Assembly (NCBI GenBank): GCA_016282595.1
Contig: JAEEKV010000011.1
Span: forward strand, 1-43,456
Reading direction: 5' to 3'
Length of the DNA stretch: 43,456 nucleotides
Origin: Lachnospiraceae bacterium
GTDB taxonomy: Bacteria > Bacillota > Clostridia > Lachnospirales > Lachnospiraceae
Below are positions 18,677 through 26,852 of this stretch, piece by piece. Position 1 is the stretch's first letter. Each line of letters begins with the position of its first letter. The notes beneath the pieces were generated by a model. That model was not told where the DNA came from. It saw nothing but the letters and a program-made list of their open reading frames with translations, and did no database searches. Both the position numbers and the translations under genes were made by a program.

Positions 18677-19798
18677 CTAAATTCCCTCTTTTTCCGCTGC
18701 CAAAAGCGCCTCTGCGATCACCGCATCCATGTCATAGTATTTATACTGTCCCAGCCTGCCGCCGAAGATCACTTTTTTCTCCTCATCGGCAAGGGCTTTA
18801 TATTCCGCATACAGAGCGGAGTTTTTCTCATCGTTGACAGGATAGTAGGGCTCATCCCCCTGCTTCCACTCCGCCGGATACTCCCGGCTGATGATGGTAT
18901 GGGAGGTCTCTTCTCCCTCCGGGGTCTTTCCGAAGGTGAACCACTTGTGCTCGATGATCCGGGTATAGGGGGTCTCGGCATCGGTATAATTGACAACCGC
19001 GTTGCCCTGGTAATTGGCCACTTCCAAACGTTCTGTCTCAAAGCGAAGGGTCCGATACTCCAAAGCTCCCAGGCGCTGTCCGAAGTAAGCATCAATACAA
19101 CCGGTATAAACCACCTTTTCTGCCATGGCATCCAGTTCCTGCTTGGTGGCAGGATCCAGATAATCCGTATCCAGCCGAACCTCGATACCCTCCAGGAGAT
19201 TTTCAATTAGCTTGGTGTAGCCCTCTGTGGGGATTCCCTGATACAAGGCATTGAAATAGTTATTATCAAAGGTCAGGCGCACGGGAAGGCGCTTGATGAT
19301 AAAGGCCGGCAGATCCTTGCACGCTCTGCCCCACTGCTTTTGGGTATAGCCCTTGATAAGCTTTTCGTAGATATCCGTTCCCACCAGAGAGATGGCCTGT
19401 TCCTCCAAGTTTTTCGGCTCCGTGATGCCGGCCGCCTCCCTTTGCTCTTTGATCTTTTCCGCCGCTTCCTTAGGCGTTACCACGCCCCACATTTTATGGA
19501 AGGTATACATGTTAAAGGGCAGGGAAAAGAGCTCGCCGTGGAAGTTGGCCACAGGAGAATTGGTATATCGGTTAAACTCCGCAAACCGGGTGATATAGTC
19601 CCAGACCTTTCTGTCATTGGTATGAAAGATGTGTGCGCCGTACTGATGCACCGCGATCCCGTCCTCATCCTTTGTAAAGATATTGCCGCCGATGTGGTCT
19701 CTTTTTTCCACCACCAAAACATTCTTTCCTGCCGCCTTGGCTCTTTGTGCAAACACGGCTCCGAAGAGGCCGCTGCCTACGATCAGATAGTCGTACAT
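18677..19798 (-). CDS. glf: UDP-galactopyranose mutase
   Basis: MYDYLIVGSGLFGAVFAQRAKAAGKNVLVVEKRDHIGGNIF...HIFHTNDRKVWDYI...YTQKQWGR; Glf signature. Confidence 0.96.
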   Translation of the reverse strand: MYDYLIVGSGLFGAVFAQRAKAAGKNVLVVEKRDHIGGNIFTKDEDGIAVHQYGAHIFHTNDRKVWDYITRFAEFNRYTNSPVANFHGELFSLPFNMYTFHKMWGVVTPKEAAEKIKEQREAAGITEPKNLEEQAISLVGTDIYEKLIKGYTQKQWGRACKDLPAFIIKRLPVRLTFDNNYFNALYQGIPTEGYTKLIENLLEGIEVRLDTDYLDPATKQELDAMAEKVVYTGCIDAYFGQRLGALEYRTLRFETERLEVANYQGNAVVNYTDAETPYTRIIEHKWFTFGKTPEGEETSHTIISREYPAEWKQGDEPYYPVNDEKNSALYAEYKALADEEKKVIFGGRLGQYKYYDMDAVIAEALLAAEKEGI

Positions 19799-19799
19799 A

Positions 19800-20714
19800 T
19801 CAGTCCTCCAATACTTCAAGATATCTTCTTACCGCATCCTTCCAATCAGGCAATGGCTCAAAGCCGCTTTCCGTAAGCTTACTCTTGTCCAGCCTGCTGT
19901 TAAAGGGTCTGGCCGCTTTGGAGATCCCGTACTCCGCTGTGGTGACCGGCGTCACCTTCGTGGTATAGCCCGCCTGTCTGTAGATCTCCTTTGTAAAATC
20001 ATACCAGGAAATGAAGCCGCCTTCGTTGGTTGCGTGATAGTAGCCGTACTTCTCGGTTACGATCATATCCACCAAAAGTCTTGCAAGATCCAGGGTATAG
20101 GTAGGCGTTCCGATCTGGTCATTTACCACCCTGACTTCATCATGACTCTTGCCAACCCGCAACATGGTCTTGATAAAGTTATTGCCGTTCTGTCCGAAGA
20201 CCCAGGCGATACGGACGATGAAAAATTTGTCCAGTGTTCCGGATACCGCCTTTTCTCCCTCCAGCTTACTTTCGCCGTAAACATTCAAAGGCGCGTAGTC
20301 CTTACAGTCCGGCGCCCAGGGCTCTGTGCCCTGCCCGTTGAAGACGTAGTCCGTACTGATGTACATCATCTTCGCATCCACCGCGGCCGCTGCTTTGGCA
20401 ATGGACTGTGTGCCCGTGACATTGATGGCCATGACCTTGGGTTTGTTTTCCTCATCCTCCGCCGCATCCACGGCTGTCCAGGCAGCACAGTGAATAACGG
20501 CATCGGGCCGCTGCTCTGTGAGCACTTTTTCTACCATGGCCTCATCCGTGATGTCCATCTGCACGTAGGGCATTGTAGTTACCGGCGATCCGTCCTGAAT
20601 ACCGGAAAACTCCGGAGCGATATCGCTGCCTACTCCTTCGATCCCTCTTTTTGCCAGTTCATTCATCACGTCCCGGCCAAGCTGTCCGCCGACGCCTGTT
20701 ACAAACACCTTCAT
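19800..20714 (-). CDS. rfbD: dTDP-4-dehydrorhamnose reductase
   Basis: MKVFVTGVGGQLGRDVMNELAKRG...VIHCAAWTAVDAAEDE...YISTDYVFNGQG; RmlD signature. Confidence 0.95.
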   Translation of the reverse strand: MKVFVTGVGGQLGRDVMNELAKRGIEGVGSDIAPEFSGIQDGSPVTTMPYVQMDITDEAMVEKVLTEQRPDAVIHCAAWTAVDAAEDEENKPKVMAINVTGTQSIAKAAAAVDAKMMYISTDYVFNGQGTEPWAPDCKDYAPLNVYGESKLEGEKAVSGTLDKFFIVRIAWVFGQNGNNFIKTMLRVGKSHDEVRVVNDQIGTPTYTLDLARLLVDMIVTEKYGYYHATNEGGFISWYDFTKEIYRQAGYTTKVTPVTTAEYGISKAARPFNSRLDKSKLTESGFEPLPDWKDAVRRYLEVLED

Positions 20715-20757
20715 GTTTCCGTCCTCCTGTTTTTTCCTTCATTTATTTATCATATAT

Positions 20758-23700
20758 TTACTTCACGATCTTCTGGGTCTTTTTCTTCATCCCGGCCTTC
20801 TTAAAGGTCTTCCGATACAACGTCACCTTCTTTGCAGGCACTTTGGCTTTGGCCTTCTTATGAATGTTCTTAAAGGCGTTCTTACCAACGCTCTTTTTCT
20901 TCAGTTTCTTTGTCTTAACAATGATGGTTTTCAGTTTCCTGCAGCCCATGAAGGCTTCCTGTTCGATCTTCGTTACATTCTTGCCGATGGTGACCTTGGT
21001 CAGCTTTTCATTGCTTTTGAAAGCTCCCGGATCGATCTGAACCACCTTGTACTTATTCCCATTCAGGGTTATCGTGGCCGGAACAGTGACTTTCTTTTTA
21101 TCTGCCGTCTTCGGACGCACAAAGGCTGCCGTCTTCTTTTCATCGGAAAGGATACGGTAGTATACCCGGGTCTTGGTATCTTCGATCCAGGAGGGATCTG
21201 CCTCCGTAGAAGGATCCGATACCCCCGGATCCGATCCCCCCGGATCCTGGGTGCCGGGCCCCTGCGCCGGCGCGTCGGTCCACTTGGCATACAGGGTGAT
21301 ATCCGCCGTTACAGGCGCATCAAAATCGTAAGCAATGCTATAGGCTTTGTCCGTAAACCAGCCGCCGAAAACAAAGCCCTCTGCTTCAGGGTCTGTTGGC
21401 TTTTGTACCTTATCCCCCTTCTTTATGCTCAACGCTACAGGGGCAGTGCCATGACCGCAGACATCAAAAGCTACACTAAAGTAAGTATGGATCGGATCTA
21501 TGACTACCAGAGAAGCCGGCTGACCGGCCCCGTCCGTGATCGTCTTTAAAGCGGCGGAAAAGAGGCCGTTTTCAGGCGTTGTAACCTGAGCTCGTTCCAA
21601 AACCATCCCGCCTTCTTCATTTCCGATCGATATGGCCGTTTTTCCTCCTTTTGCCTTCACATAACCTTCCCTGACGATCAGACTACCGTGAGAATAGATC
21701 GCCGGATCCGCTTTGCTTTCGGTCTCTGCCGTAAGACTGCCTTCTTCAACGATGACCGTGCCATACCCTATGGCTTCTTCTTTCATTGATGCTGCATACA
21801 GTTTTCCGTTGATCCGGATCCCGCCACTGGATTTTAAAGCACATTTTTGGGACAGGACCGAAATATCCCCCTCTACGGTGAGCGTCGTTCCACCGTTATT
21901 CATCATCTGCATGATCCCCATTTCCCCGCTTTCCAGATAAGCCGTTCCTGCCAGGGTCAGCCGGGCCGAAGAAAGGATCAGGCTCTTGCCGGCGGCGCTT
22001 TGATGATACCCTTCGATTCCCGTCACATTTCCAAAGAAGGTAAGGGTCTGTTTCTCGGGATCGTATTTGGCACTCCCGCCTTTTATTCCCGGGATATCAT
22101 CCTTGTTCTTCCCCGTTACCTGATTTGTGCCGATCCAAAGCGGATAGCACTCCGTTCCCGTAAGCCGCACGCTTTTTGCCGGGACGCCCGAAGATAGAAT
22201 ACTCTTATGATCTGTAGCAATTACACCATCTGCCGGATCCGCGATCTTCGAATCCCCCGATAATACGATGACGGCGCTTGAAGAATCCATGTAAAATGCT
22301 CCGGACTGACCGTCCGCCTGCAGACTGCCGCCTGAAAAATTGAGACCATTCCCGGTAAAGGATATTCCCGTATCCTTCCCGCTTACCTGAAGCTTTCCTG
22401 CCTCCATCCGGATCTCGTCTGCCGCAAGTCCGATACTGCCGGCAGCCGTAACCTGAATATTCCCTCCGCTGATATCCGTGTTTCCTCCGTTGACTGCCAT
22501 TCCATCCGTCGAACTTTTTACGGTAAGACTTCCGCCTTCTACTTCCAGACCGCTTGTTACAACAGCATAGGAAAAATCTGTATTATCCGTTACCTCTGCC
22601 AGAGCCGTGCCGCCTTCCATCAATATCCAGCCGCTGGTACCCGTTGTTGCATAGATCGCTGTGGACTTCTGCCCGGACGCTTTTGCCTCCACCGTTCCAT
22701 CCGTGACAATAAATCCGCTTTTGGCCAGTATGGTCCTACATTCCGTTCCGGACGCTGTGGCATTAACCTGTCCATCATAAATATCCATCCGATCCGTTTC
22801 GATGGCTTTGGCACCTTTTCCCTGTGCAAAGGCGGTCAGCTTTCCTCCATCTACAACCAGATTGTTCAGCATCATAGCCGATGCATCATCATAATCCGCC
22901 TTAATGGATGCCGTAAGATCTCCTCCCCGGCAAATCCTGATATTGCCTGCTTCGACAGCCGATGTTGTTTTGCCATTGGCTTTTACGCACCCCGTGATCG
23001 TCGTTCTGACGTCTCCGACATGTTTGACCCAAAAACCGCCCATGGATCCACCGAGGGTCAGATCACCGGCCAGGATCAGCTCTCCCATCTCGTCCTGTCC
23101 ACGGTAGGCGATGCTTTCTGTGGCATCCGAAGACGTAAGATCCGCCTTCCCCGCAATGGTAAGGCTCGGCAGCTCGGAATAGATCTTTGCATAGGCGGAA
23201 AGATCAAATTGGGTCTTACCCGTGATCTGTGTTACATCGCCCGTAAATGTCAGGACCCCGGTTTGAGGGTCAAAGGCAGCACTTCCTCCTATGATACCCG
23301 GAATATGATCCTTGTTTTTACTGCTTACCCGGACATCCCCTACCCAAAGATCGTAGAGATCCGGCCCTTCCGTTATGACCTTTTTCGCAGGATTATCGTC
23401 GGCATCCCAGATTCCGTTTTTCGCATCATTTATTTTTCCACCGACCGGCTCATTGATGGACATTTCCTCTCCAAGAAAGAATGTGTTTGTACCTCCGCTT
23501 GAAAGCGCCTTGGTCCCGCCTTCAGCATGAATCCTTCCCCCGTCCAAAAAGATCTCATCAGAAGCAATGACTGCTTTTTCTTTTGCAATGATCTCGGCTT
23601 TTCCTCCGGTGATCTTAAAATCCCTTACCGTAAGGGCATTGTCTCCGCCGGTGGAAACCGAGAAGCTTCCATCCGAAACCGTTACATCTCCTGCACTTAT

Positions 23701-24681
23701 GGCGTCAGCCCTGCATCCTTCATCCGTCTGCACCGTCAGGCTTCCCTTTCTCAGTGTCAGTGGTCCGCAGCTGATAAGCGGATATACTGTCCATGTATTG
23801 TCGGAGGCAGATACGTTAAAGTCTCCGTCCCGGATCAAAATTGCCGAAGACGTACTTACCATAGTCAGTGCCCTGGATTGAGGTCCGCTTACTGTAAGCG
23901 CAACGTTTCCTCCGTTTTCAACCAGTATATTCGCTACATCGGAAACTGCGCAGGAAAGGCCGCCATTTACTTTCGAAGAAAACGTGCCACCGTCAACCAC
24001 AATATGTCCGGAGGAATTGATCTTAACTCCCGAACCGTCTCCATCATCGAAGGCCGCCTTAAGACTTCCTCCTTTAATATTTACCGAGCTTGCTTCAACA
24101 CCTGTAGGGCCCACATTTTTCTCTGCCGTCGCATCCAGGCTCCCTGAAATGTTGAGGATGTCAGCCTTGACACCTGTCTGATCGCTTCGCGCCGTAACCT
24201 TTCCTTTGACATTCATAGCACCTTTTGTATGATAAATCCCTGCCATTTTGCCAAAGGCAGTGATCTCTCCGGATAAGGTAAGATTGTTTCCGACACTTAC
24301 TTCCTTAACATAGATCCCATAGTCAGCTCCGGTGCTTTCCAGCTTTACATTTCCTGTGATGATGGGATTGGAAAGATTCTGTCCGAAATAGATCTGCGCC
24401 TTTCCGTCACCCGTATCGTAAAGGCCGTCAACACCTGTAACATTTCCTTCAAAATGCAGGATATGATCCATCGGATCATAGTAGGCAGTACCGCCAATAA
24501 CGGAAATATGATCCTTATTATCGGAGGTCACCTGGGTGCTTCCCACCCACAGGTCGTAGTAGGTTACGGCCAGCACCGTCCTCGGAAAAGCGAAGAGAGC
24601 CGCTGCTGTAAAGACCAGCATGGCTGCCAGCATCAATATCCTGCTTTGTGATCTTGTTTTGCGCATATGCATACCTCCCAT
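20758..24681 (-). CDS. Large secreted surface protein: three ~400-aa beta-helix-like modules, InlB-type B-repeat, C-terminal BspA-like LRR_5
   Basis: Signal peptide; three copies of D/PLWxGxxxVxxxNKDxIxxIxGGxAxxDPxxxxLxFxGxVTxI; FDVCGHGTAPVALSIKKGDKVQKPTDPEAEGFVFGGWFTD (InlB B-repeat type); KVVQIDPGAFKSNEKLTKVTIGKNVTKIEQEAFMGCRKLKTIIVKTKKLKKKSVGKNAFKNI (LRR_5). Confidence 0.8.
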   Translation of the reverse strand: MGGMHMRKTRSQSRILMLAAMLVFTAAALFAFPRTVLAVTYYDLWVGSTQVTSDNKDHISVIGGTAYYDPMDHILHFEGNVTGVDGLYDTGDGKAQIYFGQNLSNPIITGNVKLESTGADYGIYVKEVSVGNNLTLSGEITAFGKMAGIYHTKGAMNVKGKVTARSDQTGVKADILNISGSLDATAEKNVGPTGVEASSVNIKGGSLKAAFDDGDGSGVKINSSGHIVVDGGTFSSKVNGGLSCAVSDVANILVENGGNVALTVSGPQSRALTMVSTSSAILIRDGDFNVSASDNTWTVYPLISCGPLTLRKGSLTVQTDEGCRADAISAGDVTVSDGSFSVSTGGDNALTVRDFKITGGKAEIIAKEKAVIASDEIFLDGGRIHAEGGTKALSSGGTNTFFLGEEMSINEPVGGKINDAKNGIWDADDNPAKKVITEGPDLYDLWVGDVRVSSKNKDHIPGIIGGSAAFDPQTGVLTFTGDVTQITGKTQFDLSAYAKIYSELPSLTIAGKADLTSSDATESIAYRGQDEMGELILAGDLTLGGSMGGFWVKHVGDVRTTITGCVKANGKTTSAVEAGNIRICRGGDLTASIKADYDDASAMMLNNLVVDGGKLTAFAQGKGAKAIETDRMDIYDGQVNATASGTECRTILAKSGFIVTDGTVEAKASGQKSTAIYATTGTSGWILMEGGTALAEVTDNTDFSYAVVTSGLEVEGGSLTVKSSTDGMAVNGGNTDISGGNIQVTAAGSIGLAADEIRMEAGKLQVSGKDTGISFTGNGLNFSGGSLQADGQSGAFYMDSSSAVIVLSGDSKIADPADGVIATDHKSILSSGVPAKSVRLTGTECYPLWIGTNQVTGKNKDDIPGIKGGSAKYDPEKQTLTFFGNVTGIEGYHQSAAGKSLILSSARLTLAGTAYLESGEMGIMQMMNNGGTTLTVEGDISVLSQKCALKSSGGIRINGKLYAASMKEEAIGYGTVIVEEGSLTAETESKADPAIYSHGSLIVREGYVKAKGGKTAISIGNEEGGMVLERAQVTTPENGLFSAALKTITDGAGQPASLVVIDPIHTYFSVAFDVCGHGTAPVALSIKKGDKVQKPTDPEAEGFVFGGWFTDKAYSIAYDFDAPVTADITLYAKWTDAPAQGPGTQDPGGSDPGVSDPSTEADPSWIEDTKTRVYYRILSDEKKTAAFVRPKTADKKKVTVPATITLNGNKYKVVQIDPGAFKSNEKLTKVTIGKNVTKIEQEAFMGCRKLKTIIVKTKKLKKKSVGKNAFKNIHKKAKAKVPAKKVTLYRKTFKKAGMKKKTQKIVK

Positions 24682-24682
24682 C

Positions 24683-24743
24683 CTACTTCACGATCTTCTG
24701 AGTCTTTTTCTTCAGCTTCTTTGTCTTAACGATGATGGTTTTC
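24683..24743 (-). pseudogene. Relic of a BspA-like gene 3' end (internally deleted copy of the 20758-24681 gene tail)
   Basis: Minus strand reads ATG AAA ACC ATC ATC GTT AAG ACA AAG AAG CTG AAG AAA AAG ACT CAG AAG ATC GTG AAG TAG = MKTIIVKTKKLKKKTQKIVK*, i.e. KLKTIIVKTKKLKKK joined to KKKTQKIVK* of the neighbouring protein. Near-identical at DNA level to 20761-20790 and 20892-20932. Confidence 0.8.
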
Positions 24744-25763
24744 ATCATGTTTTGATTTGTCACTCTGGTGCTTCTCATCCATGATCCTGTCCACATAGGG
24801 CTTGATGGCAGAGCTTTTTGCCTTATCCGATACCAGGATACCGTCCTTTGATACCGCTACCACAATGTCCTTAAGGCCCATACAGAGTACAGGCAGATCC
24901 GTCTCATTGAGAACGTGGACATTCTCACAGGACTCATCCATCATGCTCTTCCCGATGGCATCCGGCTTCAGCACCGTGGTCAGCATATCAAAGGAGCCCA
25001 GGTCCTGCCAGGATCCGCCAAAGCGCATGATCTCGATCAGCGGCTCCTTCTCTGCCACCGCATAGTCAAAGCTGATCTTTTGACAGTCTGCATACCCGTC
25101 AAACATAGCCTGATAACTTGTCACCTTCAAAAGCTCTTTCGCCTTTTCCATCACATATCCGATACGGTAGGCAAATACCCCTCCGTTCCAGAGAGCTCCC
25201 TTTTCGATATACTCTGCTGCGGTTTTAGCATCCGGTTTTTCCTTAAAGGCAGCCACTTTGGAAAGGGGATCTCCTGTTTCCGGGATCACATAGCCGTAGA
25301 GCTCACTTGGGTAGGTTGGCTCCATACCCATAAGTACCAGGTTGGCATCGGAAACCTTTGCCCGATCCGCAAGGCTCTTTAGCATCTCGTAGTAATCGCT
25401 TTCCACGTAGGGATCCACAGGACAGACCACCACGCTGTCATCCTCCCCTACCCCCTGCTTGTCCCTAAGGTACGCGGTTGCAAGGGCAATGGCCGGAAAG
25501 GTGTCCCGCCTGCAGGGCTCAATGGAAATGCCTACGTTCTCACCCAGCTGCTCCTTCAAAAGGGGCACCTGAAACTCTGCCGTAGCCACCGTGATCTTAG
25601 CATCCGCATCCACCTCTTTGATCTTGCGGTACATGCGCTGGACCATGGATTCATAGGCGCCGTCTTCTCTTTGAAAAACCGGCAAAAACTGTTTGGATCT
25701 GACATCATTGGAAAGCGGCCAGAGCCTGCGGCCCGAACCGCCGGATAATAAAATTACGTTCAT
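24726..25763 (-). CDS. manC: Mannose-1-phosphate guanylyltransferase
   Basis: MNVILLSGGSGRRLWPLSNDVRSKQFLPVF..., VVVCPVDPYVE, GALWNGGVFAYRIG, SFDYAVAEKEP, FGGSWQDLGSFDML. The last codons lie in the relic at 24683-24743. Confidence 0.92.
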   Translation of the reverse strand: MNVILLSGGSGRRLWPLSNDVRSKQFLPVFQREDGAYESMVQRMYRKIKEVDADAKITVATAEFQVPLLKEQLGENVGISIEPCRRDTFPAIALATAYLRDKQGVGEDDSVVVCPVDPYVESDYYEMLKSLADRAKVSDANLVLMGMEPTYPSELYGYVIPETGDPLSKVAAFKEKPDAKTAAEYIEKGALWNGGVFAYRIGYVMEKAKELLKVTSYQAMFDGYADCQKISFDYAVAEKEPLIEIMRFGGSWQDLGSFDMLTTVLKPDAIGKSMMDESCENVHVLNETDLPVLCMGLKDIVVAVSKDGILVSDKAKSSAIKPYVDRIMDEKHQSDKSKHDENHHR

Positions 25764-25839
25764 TACATTCTTCCTATTTCTGATTCAATAATTGTTATTC
25801 TATGTGCGACCGTTATGATTCTGATTTCAAGTACTCTTC

Positions 25840-26781
25840 CTACCTCTCCGCCCGCATGGGGTTGTTCAAAAAGTCAGCATAGGCTAACTTGATACCGTCC
25901 TCCAGCTCCGTCTTATAGGTCCATCCCAGAGCAGCGGCCTTGGAAACATCCAAAAGCTTCCTGGGCGTTCCGTTGGGCTTGGAGGGATCCCAGAGGATCT
26001 CTCCCTCATATCCTACGACCTTTGCCACCAGTTCCGTCAACTCCTTAATGGTCAGTTCCTTTCCGGTACCGGCATTGACGGTTTCATTGCCGCTGTAGTT
26101 GTTCATCAAAAAGACGCACAGATCCGCCAGATCATCCACATAGAGAAACTCCCGAAGCGGAGAGCCGTCTCCCCAACAGGTCACTGACTCGGCGCCGCTT
26201 TCCTTCGCCTCATGGAACCTGCGGATCAGCGCCGGCAACACATGGGAATGGGTGGGATGATAGTTATCATTGGGTCCATACAGATTGGTAGGCATTACTG
26301 AAATGTAATCCGTGCCGTACTGCCTGTTCAAAAACTCGCAGTATTTCAGTCCAGAAATCTTGGCCAACGCATAGGCTTCATTGGTCTTTTCCAGTTCACT
26401 TGTCAAAAGACAGCTTTCCGGCATGGGCTGTGGTGCCATTCGGGGATAGATACAGGAAGATCCCAGAAACTCCAGCTTCTTACAGCCGTTCTGCCAGGCC
26501 GAATGGATCACATTCATCTCCAGGATCATATTTTCATACATAAAATCCGCCAGCGCGCTTTGGTTGGCTTCAATGCCTCCCACCTTGGCCGCTGCCAGAA
26601 AAACATACTCCGGTTTCTCCGTTTCAAAAAAGCTTCTTACCGCTGACTGATCACAGAGATCCAGTTCCTTGTGGGTCCTGGTAATGATATTGGTATAGCC
26701 CTGTTTCTCCAACGCTCTTACGATGGCGGAACCCACCATACCTCTGTGTCCTGCGACGTAGATTTTTGCATCCTTTTCCAT
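25840..26781 (-). CDS. fcl: GDP-L-fucose synthase
   Basis: DAKIYVAGHRGMVGSAIVRALEKQGYTNIITRTHKELDLCDQ...FLAAAKVGGIEAN...FLGSSCIYPRMAPQPMPESCLLT...MPTNLYGPNDNYHPTHSHVLPALIRRFHEAK. Confidence 0.96.
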   Translation of the reverse strand: MEKDAKIYVAGHRGMVGSAIVRALEKQGYTNIITRTHKELDLCDQSAVRSFFETEKPEYVFLAAAKVGGIEANQSALADFMYENMILEMNVIHSAWQNGCKKLEFLGSSCIYPRMAPQPMPESCLLTSELEKTNEAYALAKISGLKYCEFLNRQYGTDYISVMPTNLYGPNDNYHPTHSHVLPALIRRFHEAKESGAESVTCWGDGSPLREFLYVDDLADLCVFLMNNYSGNETVNAGTGKELTIKELTELVAKVVGYEGEILWDPSKPNGTPRKLLDVSKAAALGWTYKTELEDGIKLAYADFLNNPMRAER

Positions 26782-26852
26782 GCTGATGTTCTCTCCTTGT
26801 TATTCTGTATTGCTATATTCTCCCAGATGTCTATCCACCTGTTTTACTAATT

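Noticed and set aside
20034-21549. Plus-strand ORFs of 256 and 278 aa
   Set aside because: Antisense to rfbD and the surface protein; no independent signals.
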